DNA of 64,000 bases, from positions 63,187,369 through 63,251,368 of the forward strand of contig OX442314.1 of the NCBI GenBank assembly GCA_949358305.1, given 5' to 3'. Below, piece by piece: positions 34,477 to 46,497 of the stretch. The notes beneath the pieces are model-generated. The model did no database searches. It was not told where the DNA came from and saw only the letters and a list, made by a program, of their open reading frames with translations. The stretch's first letter is position 1. Each line of letters opens with the position of its first letter. A program made the translations under genes and the position numbers. The DNA comes from Strigamia acuminata. Taxonomy: Eukaryota > Arthropoda > Chilopoda > Geophilomorpha > Linotaeniidae.

Positions 34477-35400
34477 AAACACAATCAAAGCCGTCAGCTC
34501 AACAAACGTTTCAATAAATCCTTTTTTTTTTCAATTTTTGTATTTGTAAAATTTGCAAATTTATACCACTTTAGCTATTGGCAGTATTTCACAGGTGAAG
34601 AGTTGTTTAAGCTCTGACCAAGCTAAAATAGGGATTTTTTTTACTTTGATACCGAAATGTTTTTAACCTCGTGGTGCTTAATTCATGTCTGGAATCATTT
34701 GATGTTATAAACATAGTCATGTAAATGCCGCATTCGCAGAAGATTGCGGGCTTACAATACAGAGAAAAATGTAAATGCCTATTGTGTGAAAATGTGGTCT
34801 TGCTGCAACAAAGTCATGAGACATGATATTGGAAAACAATAAAACCAGAGTTCTCTTACACCCAAGCAAGATATTCAAATAAAATACAAACACGACCAGT
34901 TTGCTGAAATGCATTCCAAATAGCGGGTCATTGTCGTATAAAACAATTTTATCGGCCGTATTGTTTGATGAAATAAAGTATAAGCTTACAACAAACAAGA
35001 TTCAAATTAACAAAACCTTGGATGGCATTGTATTGCGAGGATAAGATGAGATTATTAGCGAGCGGAGACCAGCTTCCTCACTAAAGTGCTTCGCCATTGA
35101 TAGGATATGACATAATAACTAACTTTTCAGACACCTTCACATCCCGTAGCTAAGAACCCAGACGCATTATGCCTTAAAATTCACAAATAAAGAATAGTTA
35201 TCTTTTTAAAAATAGTTAAAATGTGTGTAATTTGGGTCAGGTGGGTCGTGGGATTTGCATCTGGTTTTTACTGTTTTGCATTTAGGGCGAATGTGCTGGT
35301 TTTGTTCGAAATGCGTACACGCTTAATTAGTGCGGCATTAATAAAGACTTATGGCAAAATTAAAACAAACTCAAAAACCTCAGTTTCCACATTAAACGTT
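34477..35400. other. Gene-free stretch
   Basis: AT-rich with no recognisable coding or inverted-repeat structure. Confidence 0.4.
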
Positions 35401-35404
35401 CAAA

Positions 35405-35752
35405 TTTTTTCCTTTAATTTCCTAATTTTTCACCAAATTTCACCAATTTTTCACTAAATTTCACCAATTTTTCACCAAATTTCACCAATTTTTCACCAAA
35501 TATCATCAAATTTTCACCAAATTTTACCAATTTTTTACAAAATTTCACCAATTTTTCACAAAATTTCACCAATTTTTCACAAAATTTCACCAATTTTTCA
35601 CCAAATTTCACCAATTTTTCACCAAATTTCACCAATTTTTCACCAAATTTCACCAATTTTTCACCAAATTTCACCAATTTTTCACCAAATTTCACCAATT
35701 TTTCACCACATTTCACTAATTTTTCACCACATTTCACTAATTTTTCACCAAA
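35405..35752. repeat. 21-bp minisatellite
   Basis: About 16 copies of a TTTCACCAATTTTTCACCAAA-type unit. The unit is a multiple of three, which creates a spurious minus-strand frame of K-F-G-E-K-L-V heptads. Confidence 0.95.
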
Positions 35753-35759
35753 ATTTGAT

Positions 35760-36235
35760 ACGTATGTCTATCAAAATTTCCTATTTTTCGATATTTCTAT
35801 CAAAATTTTCTATTTTTCGATATTTCTATCAAAATTTCCTATTTTTCGATATTTCTGTCAAAATTTCTTATTTTTCGACATTTCTATCAAAATTTCCTAT
35901 TTCTTTCGATATTTTTATCAAAATTTCCTATTTTTCGATATTTCTGTCAGAAATGTCGAAAAATAAGAAATTTTGACAGAAATATCGAAAAATAGGAAAT
36001 TTTGATAAAAATATCGAAAGAAATAGGAAATTTTGATAGAAATGTCGAAAAATAAGAAATTTTGACAGAAATGTCGAAAAATAAGAAATTTTATCAAAAT
36101 TTCCTATTTCTTTCGATATTTCTATCAAAATTTCCTATTTTTCGACATTTCTATCAAAATTTCCTATTTCTTTCGATATTTCTATCAAAATTTCTTATTT
36201 TTCGATATTTCTATCAAATTTTTCTATTACTTTCA
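35760..36235. repeat. ~30-bp minisatellite containing a 103-bp inverted repeat
   Basis: Units of the type TTTCTATCAAAATTTCCTAT. Arms 35847-35949 and 35974-36076 are reverse complements at 102 of 103 positions, with a 24-bp loop. One block of the array is flipped relative to the rest. Confidence 0.93.
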
Positions 36236-36239
36236 ACGT

Positions 36240-38052
36240 TTCTTTTAAATATTTCGACTAATGTCGAAATTCCCACCAAAAAATTCTATTACACTTCCAA
36301 ATCTCTTCCAAAACGTCAACAAATTTCCTAATAATTCCCAACCTCCCACACAAAAAAATCGCTAAAACCTGTATAAAAATACCCAAAACATCCACCAAAT
36401 CACCACAAACAAACAAACAAACAAACAACGAGAGAGACTAACCACGACACTTCGCACTCGCCTCATCACCCACGAAGACAGGGAAACGAGTCACAAGTTT
36501 CACAGCCAAATCTGCCAATGCATTTGTTCGCCTACGAAAAGAATTATAATATTTTTGCATTCGCCTCATTTTCCCCTCGTCCAATTTCTCACGAAATGTC
36601 TCTTAGCTTTTCCGGCGAGAATGAATTTTAATCAGATCCTCTTTGGCATCAGGCACTATTGGTTTCGTGTCAGAGTACCGCCATTTCTCGTTTATCGTGC
36701 TCGAATCTGAAAAGAAAATGAATCGAATCGAATTAAAATTCAAAATTCGCTTTAAAGAGTTCACTTACTCCAAGGAATGGTCGACGACGCCGTCGACTGC
36801 TCGCTAAGGCAAAGCGTATTTTTTAACGAGCAAAATCCTCAAGAAAATACTGTTCGCGCCGCTGTATTTCATCTCCGCCATTTTAAGCTGCGCGGAAAGC
36901 GACGACGCCATTGCGAGAACACGCAGGAAAGCCTAGCGAATTCAATTTGCCAATGTCACAGGCTATTGTAAACAGTTTCCACGTCGTAGGCATAATTACT
37001 TGGTAAACAATTCCTCATCTAAGAGCTTCATATGGACTTAAATCGTCGTGTAATAAGCTGTTCACGAGTTGTGAACTCGTTTAAACGAGTCGTTTCAACC
37101 AGTTGCGAAACTTGACTTGGCGGACTATGCGGGTGAAACTAAAACCAGACACGTTGCAATACGGACGAAAAAATATTCGACGCGTTTTAAAAAGTATTTT
37201 TTTATTTTTTTTATTTTTTTAAATTGGGAAAATATCATCAATAAAGAAATATGTTGTTGGTCCTCGTTGGCAGTCTGGTCTTTACCTTACCGGCACGTAA
37301 ACTGTGTTGATGGCAGAACGAAAACCCGACAGGCGAAAAAACAGTTCTCTGGCGGACCGTCAAACGCCAGTTCGGCCAACCCCTTATTTGGGCATGCGTT
37401 CGGTAACTTCCGGCGAACCGGTCATTTGACCAGGTGTTTCTGGATATGCTCGGACGTTTTCCTCAAATAAATGGCCGTCGATGAATTTTCAAACCGTTAG
37501 GAATGTTTTTTTTTCTTTTTTTTTTCCTCCTAACAATTAATTGATTTTAAAATTTATTAATTATGAGACGAAGGAACATAAAATTGTTTGGAACAATCCC
37601 CGAATATTATTGGGAGTTGCGGAAATGCATAAACGATGACTGGGATGAAATTAATTATTGCATTTGGGTACATTTCTTTGTTTAGTTTTCTAAATTTAGC
37701 GTGTAAAATTGAGAGTGCGACTTATTTTCAGACATCAAAATGTCTGAGAAATATGTTTTAATTAACTAAAAAATAATATTTAAGAAATGTCTCGAGTCTT
37801 GGGCTCGAGACACATGAGTGAGTTTTTGCAATTTGAGCTGAAATAAGGATTTGTGCGCGCTCTAACACTAAAATTAATCAAAATATTACGAAAAAATCTA
37901 ATTATTTTGTCAAATGTAATTGCAGGTGAGTGAATCAAGCGCCAGCACATCTCAGATTTTGTGTGAAACTACAGTTCATGCATTTAAGAAATTTGTTAAT
38001 TGTTAATTATTAATTTTTTTTTAATTTACTAAAATAATTGTACATAAACTGC
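36240..38052. other. Mostly gene-free; weak minus-strand exon candidates
   Basis: On the minus strand, 36803-36769 (35 bp) and 36706-36603 (104 bp, ending in TAA) have acceptor and donor dinucleotides and compatible phase. The second reads with W-R-Y-S-D-T-K-P-I-V-P-D. I recognise no family and no start codon joins in frame. A GC-richer patch at 36780-36960 with ATGGCGTCGTCG on the minus strand could be a promoter or first exon. The rest (37000-38052) shows nothing I can support. Confidence 0.25.
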
Positions 38053-38404
38053 AGGGTGACCAGACTTCTGCGGGGACAAAATATATTTTTCTATACACAA
38101 AATTTGAGGAAAAAATTCAAATTTTTGGAAAAATTTTAAGAAAAAATTCAAATTTTTGGAAAAATTTGAGGAAAAAATTCAGATTTTTGGAAAAATTTGA
38201 GGAAAAAATTCAAATTTTTGGAAAAATTTGAGGAAAAAATTTCAGAAATTTCAAAAATTTCGAAAATTCTGAACGAGAAATTCCAAACTTTCAGAAAATT
38301 CTTTAAAAATCCAAAAATCGGGTCATTTGTGTGTCCCGAAGCCACCTTTCGGGACACCTGGAAACCGGGACAAATCCCGGAAAACCGGGACGTCTGGTCG
38401 CCCA
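38053..38404. mobile_element. MITE family A with internal 30-bp minisatellite
   Basis: Ends AGGGTGACCAGACTTC and, on the other strand, TGGGCGACCAGACGTC. Further CCGGGA / TCCCGG words lie inside. The middle (38100-38262) is tandem copies of a TTTGGAAAAATTTGAGGAAA-type unit. It lies 100 bp upstream of an Rbfox exon. No clear target duplication. Confidence 0.75.
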
Positions 38405-38503
38405 AATAAGACGTAATAATAAGGAAATTCCTGAAAATTTGCCGAAAATGTTATTTTAATGTCGAGAAACGATTTTAACTAATTAAATTTTTCTATTATG
38501 CAG

Positions 38504-41230
38504 CAATTGATCCAACCAAAAGCGCCTCAAAGTGGCGATTCAAATGGACAAATGAATTCGGACAGTCAAGCCACCGGACCAGCTTGGACTCCTACAGCCA
38601 CGCCTATTGGCGTGAGTTCAATGAATAAATCTATAATTTGTTGGTATAATGAATATAATTTAATTACATTTAGCAAACTGATTTGGATCCGGCATTGGCA
38701 TCATCTGCTGGTCAACCCACACCATCTGTTCACGAGCAACCAATGAGACTGCATGTTTCAAATATTCCATTCCGGTTTCGTGAGTCTGATTTAAGACTAT
38801 TTTTTGGGGTAAGATCACCAGTAAATTGATTTTATGACAATTCGTGGGACTATAAAATACCTTATATGTCCATTTTCCCAGGACATTTTCAAAATCTGAA
38901 CAATTATCTGCATTTTTGTGGTTGTGGTTCAAAACCACAAAAATTTTGAATTTATTGCCCCAAAAATGACCGATTTTTGTTTTTCTCGTCCGAGAAACCA
39001 CTTTTGACGCCATTTTGGGGACATTAAAATAGAAAATGTTTTTGCCTACACTGAAAAAATGTCTAAATATTTATTTGCGTTTTTTTTTCTCCCAGCAATT
39101 TGGTCCCATTCTGGACGTTGAAATAATTTACAACGAGCGCGGCTCAAAGGTAGGCTTAATGTCTAAATAATTGTCACGTATTTGAACAGCAACTTTTTTG
39201 CAACTTTAATCTCTTGGTTAGGTTCACTTGTCAGTGGCGAGAGGCGTACCAAATAATTAAAGGACTCTCGTGCAAAAATTGGGCCTCTTGATAACATTTT
39301 TCAAAAACTTTGACAAATTTTGATAAATTTTCTAAATACAGGTGATTGATGTGCATTACTTAGCTGATATGCAAAAAAATAAAAAAAAAATTTGAGTTTA
39401 GGGTTAAAATAAAAAGTTCTATGTGGCTTATTGGAAAGAAAAGCAATGTTGTTTTGTTTACGTGTTGTGTGCATGGATTTTAATACTTGTTTCCTTGTTT
39501 TCTTTATCGCACGTGCATGCAGGGATTCGGTTTCATAACTTTCACAAATAGTTCAGACGCTGGCAGAGCACGACACGCATTGAATGGCACTGTGGTGGAG
39601 GGACGTAGAGTAGAGGTGCATACTCGTATAAGCTTATTCATTTCATATACCGTACTGCCTCGAAGAAACGCCGGGGCATTTAGTATGTTTTCGACTCGCC
39701 CCGCCCGGCGTTTATTCGAAGCCCGGCGCTTGTTCGGCGCATAACTAAAAAATCGCCGATTTTTCACTGAAAATGATGATTTTTTCCATAACATCACCGA
39801 TTTTTTGGGGGATCCGGCGTTTATTCCGGGCCGGCGACAATTCCTTATATCGCCGCTGAGTGCCCAACGTTTAATCGAGTCCCTGCGTTTAATCACGCCC
39901 GGCGTTACATCGAGGCAGTACAGTATTTGCATTTATATTTAGATGTTGTAACAGATGTTAAAGCACGCCTAACTAATAACTATAAATGTGTTCTTTTTTG
40001 GTTGTAAAAATCAAAAAGTGTTATAAACCACTTCAAAAACAGCTGTTTGTGTTTTCGTGGTTTTGGTGCATGTTTATGGCTGTTTTTGGTGTCCAATCTG
40101 TTTAAGAAAACACCAAAAACGATAGAAACAGAACTTTTAAACACACACCTAGTGCTGTTTTGTGTTGATTTAAGCTTAGTAGCGAGTGTTGGCACGGATT
40201 CTGAAAATACTATTTTTTATAAAATACTAATTTTAATATTTGCAGCTACAAAAATACAGTTTATGTGTTTTTGATGTAATTTCGAACTCTTGCCGTTATT
40301 GTAATTCATTACTTATTTATTTCCCCACTAAAGGTAAATAATGCAACTGTAAAAGTGCACACTCAGAATGCATCCGCAGTCTCTAAGGGTAAGTTAAAGC
40401 TAATTGAACGCATAAAGAGAATAAAGGGTTAATTTTAGTCCTGTCCTTTTTACCTCTTTGTAAATTGGGCTTTCTAATGTCAGTTGTAGGTAATTAATTA
40501 GAAAATTTTAAACTTATTTGACAAGTGAGTGTGGGGATTAATAGTTTTTGTGGTGACATTTTATTGTGACAGTGACAGCATCCTACATAGGGTTTCTGTT
40601 TTCCCGCCTTTCTGGAATTCCCGGTTCCCGAGAAATCGGTACTCCCGGGACTAAAAATAATCAGGCGAAAGGCGACGAAAAATGGCAAAAAATGTCTATT
40701 TTCCGTCAAAAATGGCCTTCCTTAGCCATTTGCAACCATTTTTTATGGTAAAAATGGCCATTTTCCGCAAAAAATGGCCGTTTTTCGTCACGAATGGCCG
40801 TATTTCCTAAAAAAATGGCCATTTTTAGCCATTTTCCGCAAAAAATGGCCGTTTTTCGTCACGAATGGCCGTATTTCCTCAAAAATGGCCATTTTTAGCC
40901 ATTTTCCATGGTAAAACTTGCCATTTTCATCATTGAAACGTAACAAAATGTAATGTTTCGATGACGCAAATGACGTTTCAGCAACAAATTTATGACGGAA
41001 CCGGTTTTTCTCAAATTTCTCGGTTCACGGTACCGTAGTTTCTCACCGGGTTTCCCGGTACCGAAACCCTAATCCTATATATTCACTACTTTTGGCCATT
41101 AACCGGACTGGTTCCCATTTTTGTTTCTTTCTTTTAAATATTTATTTTGTCTCTGCTAGGTGGAGTTAGGTTTCAAAGAGGCCGGGCACGTGGAGCAGAC
41201 AAGAGATTCATCTGGCATTCCATCCGATAA
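38504..41230 (+). CDS. Rbfox: Rbfox/Fox-1 family splicing regulator (partial at 5' end)
   Basis: Exons 38504-38611, 38674-38808, 39096-39149, 39523-39615, 40334-40388 and 41160-41230; all phases agree and each intron is GT-AG. Known role: a nuclear protein binding (U)GCAUG to control alternative exons. The RRM is split as in the family: [16 protein letters not shown], then a 54-nt exon ([18 protein letters not shown]), then a 93-nt exon ([29 protein letters not shown]), then [10 protein letters not shown]. The 54- and 93-nt sizes equal the vertebrate ones. RNP1 is GFGFITF. The N-terminus (Gln/Ser/Gly/Pro-rich, ~80 residues before the RRM) lacks its start codon, so upstream exons are missing. 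The last exon gives an Arg/Gly-rich tail ([12 protein letters not shown]) and stops at 41230, much earlier than the long Tyr/Ala-rich C-terminus usual in the family. It may be a short isoform. Confidence 0.9.
39470..39519 (+). promoter_or_regulatory. Two TGCATG (Fox-binding) sites before the 93-nt Rbfox exon
   Basis: TGCATG at 39470-39475 and 39514-39519. The second overlaps the 3' splice site region, 9 nt before exon start 39523. In vertebrates Fox proteins bind such sites upstream of their own 93-nt exon to make it skip, giving an RRM-defective product. Further TGCATG words are at 40067-40072 (next intron) and 41456-41461 (after the stop). Confidence 0.75.
39647..39926. mobile_element. MITE family D, copy 1 (280 bp), in an Rbfox intron
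   Basis: Termini ATACCGTACTGCCTCG / ATACTGTACTGCCTCG (15 of 16). Subterminal words CGCCGGGGCATTTA, CGTTTAATC and CCCGGCGTT resemble those of copy 2 and of the satellite spacer. It starts 32 bp after a splice donor. Confidence 0.85.
40588..41071. mobile_element. MITE family B, copy 1 (484 bp), in an Rbfox intron
   Basis: Ends TAGGGTTTC...GAAACCCTA. Subterminal GGAATTCCCGGTTCCCGAG and CCCGGTACCG words flank a central ATGGCC-rich minisatellite (40740-40915). The same element occurs inverted at 60320-60807. Confidence 0.87.
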
Positions 41231-42766
41231 ACAGTTGTACTTCAAAAGTTCATGTTTGTCTTGGATAAACAAACAAGCATTTCCAGATATCTTTTTCATC
41301 TTTTTCATTTCATCCAAGATTATCGTTTTATTTATTATTGTTATTAGGTTTGACAAAAAATTGATTATTCAATTTTGTTAATGAGTTTTGACATTGTTTG
41401 TATTAAACTGATTTTAAGCGGCGTTTGCATACATTTTTCAACTTTTGTTACTCTCTGCATGTTAAAATGAAAATGTTGTTCATTTCGGGTTGAAAGCAGA
41501 GAATTTCATTTTTCTTCATTTATTTATTTCTCCAAAAAAATTCTATTTATTTGTGAAACCAAAAAGAAGTTGCTGGAGTTGTTAATAAAAGCTGTTATAC
41601 TTTATAATTGATGTAATTCCATGTTGGATAATTAATTAAAATGAAGTTTGTTTAAAAATTAATGTTTTCAGCGTGTACTTATTTAATTTATTTATTTTCC
41701 AAGTTTTTATCAAATCCATTACATTCTTGGCCTAATGTCAGATGCACGTTTTTGAATTTTTGCTCAAAATTGTATTTTTGCTCAAAATTGTATTTTTGCT
41801 CAAAATTGAATTTTTGCTCGAAATTGAATTTTTGCTCAAAATTGGTCAAAAACTGCTGATTTTTGCTCTATTCTGATCAAAAACTGATTATTTTCGATCC
41901 ATCTTGGTCAAAATTAATGATTTTCGATCCATATTGGTCAAAATTAATAATTTTCAATCTCTATTGGTCAAAATTAATGATTTTCAATCTATATTGGTCA
42001 AAATTAATGACTTTTGATTAAAACACTAATGAGTTTTGACACTGCAAAAATGTCCATTGTCCAATTATTTAAATTTGGCGGGTGTGCACGTTGATCTGGA
42101 ACTGTTCGGCACAGCCCCTCCACTACGAGCGCTAGTGTCGATTGGAAGCGTGGCCTGATTGCGCCAAAAACGGGAGAGTGCAGGCCCTTCCTATCTTTAC
42201 ACTATGGTAGTACGTGAGCACCAGATATGTTTTGAATTTATTTTGCAATCATAAGACGCGACTTATCGTCGAAGAAATGCGGTAACTATAAAAAAATTTT
42301 AATATTTTTGCAAAACAACTGTTTTTTAAGAACATCACCGATAATAACAATAATAAATTTCAGTAAAGTCTCCTCATTTGTTGTCAAATTCCTGAATCTC
42401 AAGCGTCGACATCTCGTGGTAAAATCAAGAACTAAACGACCAACCGAATTAACCAAAACACAAATAACAACACGAAATTTCAAATCTCACCAAAGAGAAA
42501 TAACGTTTCAAAATCGCTCCACCAACTCCGCCGCAAAAGAAAACAAAAAAAATCCAACAAACAAAAAAAAAATCCAAAAACTACAAACCGGAAAAAGAAA
42601 CTCCGCCATTACTGCAAACTTGCGGGAATTTCGGACACCTCAACAACCGCGGTAAGTTTTGCCAATTTACACGACCAAAATTTAATTTCTTACCCAACCC
42701 ACAGACACCAAACATCGCCAAAACACACACTATGATGCTCGGAGCGGCGTAACACACCCAACGGAC
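41231..42766. other. Rbfox 3' region, minisatellites, and probable 5' leader of CENP-P
   Basis: No coding gene. AT-rich tandem units at 41758-42020 (TTTTTGCTCAAAATTGTA, then GGTCAAAATTAATGATTTTC types). A GC-richer patch at 42080-42260 is a plausible promoter. A donor GTAAGT at 42652 and an acceptor at ~42705 suggest a non-coding leader exon spliced to the exon that holds the ATG at 42767. Confidence 0.4.
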
Positions 42767-45700
42767 ATGTTAGAGGTGCGAGTCAACCTCCGTCGGCTCG
42801 AAAGCCTCGAAAACTGCGTGAGAAACAACAACTTGTGCATCCGAGGTTCGCATTTGCGCAGACTCGAGTCGTTCGCGCGGCGAGAACACACGGGAGTGGT
42901 GAAAAAACGCTACAGACACTTGCGAAATGTCGACTACCACGGTCACCCGTCGAGCAGCTCGGAATACGAATATTTCCCGCGTGATACGTCGAGAAATCGA
43001 AGAACACTCAAGAGGAGGAACAAAAAACGGAGCGAAATCAACCCGAGCGGCGACGAAGAGACGTCCAGCAGCATGAGCAAAGACGAGATGGTCAAAGATC
43101 TCGAGGGGTTCGTCGGCAGACATCGATTGCCCGAGAAAAACGGCAAGCCGAGTCTCGACGACGATTTGGAACAAGGGAGAGAATTTTTATTTAACGGTCA
43201 CAAAACGATGAATGAGTCGCTCAATGGGTCTACGAACAGTGCGGGCGATTTTTTGAATAGGTAAATCGGTCGGATGATTGATTTCGTGCCGAAATTGTTG
43301 TGTTTTTGGTTTTTTTTTTCGGGTTGCAACGAATATTCAAAAAGCCGAATAACGGAATATTAAAAAAAAATAAAAATTATGCTGAAAAAAAGGCATTTTT
43401 TGCTGAAAAAGTTTACTTTTTATCCAAAAAATGTAGTTTTTATGTTCTAAAATGTTCTTTATACACGAAAAATGTAATTTTTAAAATTTAAAATGTCCTT
43501 TTTCTAAAAAGAAATGCAATTTTTGTCTAAAAAGAAATGCAATTTTTGTCTAAAAAGAAATGCAATTTTTGTCTAAAAAGAAATGCAATTTTTGTCTAAA
43601 AAGAAATGCAATTTTTGTCTAAAAAGAAATACATTATATTCGGTTTTTTGGCCGAATAACCGAATACAAAATGAATATTCGGTGCAACTGTAGTTTTTTT
43701 TTGTTGTTTTTTTTTGCTCTTTTAGGCATAACGGCTTTACGAATAGAAAAATGTCGCAGTTGAAGAAGGAGGTGGTGCCGACCAAGGAGGAGGTGGAGAG
43801 TTTGGCCGAACAAGTGGAGACGTTGAAGCGGGAACTCGCGGAGAAGATGAGTCGGTGCACGGATTCGGATTCCGAGGAAGAGGACGAAGTTGTGCGGCAA
43901 CTTCAGGCGAAGCTGTCGAAAACGGTAGCGCTCAATTCGGTCATATTCACGAAATCGGGCTCGACGAAAACCACCGAAGCAGGCCGAGGTCGATTCGCTT
44001 TAATTTTTTTAAATTTTAGATTTTTAAATTTTTTTTGTTTCTCTTATTTTCTAGACGATGATACCGTCCTACTTCATCATGTAATCGAAGGCTGTACCGG
44101 AACGATACCGTTTACTCTGCAAATTATCATCCAACGCAATAAATTTGTATAAAAAAAGGAAATAACGCGATCCGAACACGATTTTACGAATTTTTTAACC
44201 GAATTTAATCGGGAAATCGAATTTTTTTGTTGGTTTTTGGTTGTTTTGGGTTGGTTATTCGTGGCGACGAGTTTGGACTGCGTTGTTGGGGTTTTTGTGA
44301 TTTTTTGGTTAATTTTTTGGTTTGTTTTGTTTAGAGTACTGGGCTTGTGGAGGATGCCAGGGTGGTGCATTTGGACGTGTCCATACCGAAAAATTTCGAC
44401 GTTCAAAAGGAATTGGAAGCGTTCATCGAAAAGTAGTTTAAGTTTGGTGTTGGTCTCAGAGTTTTGGGTGTTTGGTGTTGGGGCTTGTTGATGTGAAATG
44501 GAGTTTTGCTGGCGATGTAAATGTTGATTTTTAACACTAAGGCTATTGTTGCAATCAGTGGCAATCAGTGGAAATCGTGTGGCGTGGGATTCAACAAAGA
44601 AAATTTGAAAATTAGACATTTTTCGAACAGAATTGTGGTAGTATTTATCAGAAATTTGTCTTGAATTTGTTAAATGTGTTCCAAATTTGTTACAATTCTC
44701 AAATTGGACCAGAAACTTGAGAAATTTTTCGATATTTTTTAAATGTTTGTAAAAAATAAAAAAATTGACAAAAATTGTATGGAGTAAAATTTATATAAAT
44801 TGATCTACCGTATATAAATTTGTTAAAATTTATCTAAAATATTTGAAATTTGTTAAATTTATCAAAAATATATGAAATTTGTCAAAATAAAAAAAATTAA
44901 ATTTGTGTTAGTTGGCTGAAATTCGTAAAAAATTGTATAAGTTTTATCAAATTCCGTCTAAAATTATTTAAACTTATCCAAAGTTTCTCAAATTTTCTGA
45001 TTAAAGTTTTGCAAGTTCTGTCAAAATTTATCAAAAATATTTGCAATTTACCAAAAATATTTGCAATTTATCAAAAATATTTGAAATTTGTCAAATTTTA
45101 TCAAAAATATTTGAAATTTGTCAAAATTTATCAAAAATATTTGAAATTTGTTAAAATTTATCTAAAATATTTGAAATTTGTCAAAATTTATCTAAAATAT
45201 TTGAAATTTGTCAAAATTTATCTAAAGTATTTGAAATTTGTCAAAATTTATCAAAAAATATTTGAAATTTGTTAAAATTTATCTAAAATATTTGAAATTT
45301 GTCAAAATTTATCTAAAGTATTTGAAATTTGTCAAAATTTATCAAAAATATTTGAAATTTGTCAAAATAAAAAAAATTAAATTTATCAAAAAAAAAAAAA
45401 AAAATTTGTCAAAAAAAATTAAATTTGTCAAAAAAAATTAAATTTGTCAAAAAAAATTAAATTTGTCAAAAAAAATTAAATTTATAAAAAAAAAATTCAA
45501 ATGAATGAAATGTTTTTTGGAAATTTATTTAATTTTCTGGAAACCTATCTAATTTTTTTTAGAAATCTATCTAAATTTTTTGAAATCTGTTTAATTTTTG
45601 GAAATCTGTTTAATTTTTGGCAATCTATCTAATTTTTTGGAAATCTATCTAAGTTTTTAGAAATTCATCAAACTTTCCGGTATTTATCAAAACTTTGTGA

Positions 45701-46497
45701 TATTTATCAAAACTGTATGAAAAAAATTGAACTCTTTCAATCCAAATTTCGCCAATATTTCTCAATTTATCTTATAAAAAAAAAGAAAAAAATAGGCAAT
45801 TACGGCAAAAAATTCTAAATTTGTCCAAATTCTCTCAATTAAATTCTCCAAATTGATGAAAAATCTGTCAACTTTGAACCCAAAATCCTCCAATCGGTAA
45901 AAATGCACCAAACACACATCCCAAAACCTTCAAACTGTAGCACTTTAGCACTTTACTAAGCCACCAATTTACCTTTCAGAATGCGGAACTGCCGCGACGT
46001 GATGTTGTGCATCCGAGGCCTAGAAAAATACGCAAGCTGGTACCTCCTGCGCCAGAAAGCGTTCAAACATTTCACCACAAACAAACCCTTAGTGGCTTCA
46101 TTAGGCGCGGAGAAATTAGGACGCGAACTCTTGTTGAAAAACACGAACGAGTAAACAAATTGCCGGCACGACCGCAGCCGTACAAACATAACCGCCTTTT
46201 CTTCTTCTTTGTTAGTAATGTAAGGGCAACCGTAGTGTGGACGTTTGAGGTAGAAGAGGCTGGTCATTTAACGCCAGTCATCGCGTTACGCGTGCAAAAA
46301 ACCAGTCGGGGTAAATTTAATTGACGTTGACAAATTGATTTGCAATGGTTTGAATTGAAATGTTGCAATTGTGTGCAGCTTTTTTAGCTGACGAGGACAA
46401 CGTGATATCGAAATTGCCGAGCATGTTCCAACTCATGCAGGAGTTGTACGGCATCGAACGAGCGATTACCATCGTTATCGACTTGATGCGCATGTAA
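42767..46497 (+). CDS. CENPP: CENP-P homologue, inner kinetochore (CCAN) subunit
   Basis: Exons 42767-43260, 43726-43988, 44055-44146, 44335-44432, 45980-46150, 46216-46310 and 46379-46497 give 443 codons plus stop; all seven phases agree. Exon 1 is a basic/acidic disordered extension (ATG at 42767). A second ATG at 43751 would give a 270-residue protein, close to the vertebrate ~288. A coiled coil follows (E-E-V-E-S-L-A-E-Q-V-E-T-L-K-R-E-L). The rest matches the CENP-P tandem-RWD plan: HHVIEGCTGTIPFTLQI, VVHLDVSIP, FIEKMRNCRDVMLCIRGLEK, YLLRQKAFKHF, VRATVVWTFEVEEAGHLTP and KLPSMFQLMQELYGIERAI. CENP-P pairs with CENP-O, -Q, -U and -R on centromeric chromatin. The assignment is from recalled family pattern, not a search. 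Exon 1 could belong to a longer product or be UTR. Confidence 0.8.
43321..43689. mobile_element. MITE family C, copy 1, in the first CENP-P intron
   Basis: Ends GGGTTGCAACGAATATTC and, on the other strand, GTTGCACCGAATATTC. Subterminal CCGAATAAC words. The centre (43500-43630) is a 23-bp minisatellite of CTAAAAAGAAATGCAATTTT type. Confidence 0.82.
44640..45960. repeat. AT minisatellites in a CENP-P intron
   Basis: 45005-45365 holds about 12 copies of a 30-bp unit (TCAAAATTTATCAAAAATAT...). 45380-45490 holds ~20-bp AAATTAAATTTGTC units. 45540-45670 holds ATCTATCTAATTTTTTGGAA units. No open inverted-repeat ends were found around them. Confidence 0.9.

Noticed and set aside
35414-35737. 107-codon minus-strand K-F-G-E-K-L-V repeat protein
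   Set aside because: Product of a 21-bp minisatellite; no start context, and the AT-rich unit is shared with non-coding arrays.
36603-36920. Minus-strand gene with ATGGCGTCGTCG start near 36920
   Set aside because: The start frame stops after 35 codons and does not splice in phase into the downstream exon candidates. Kept only as a weak note.
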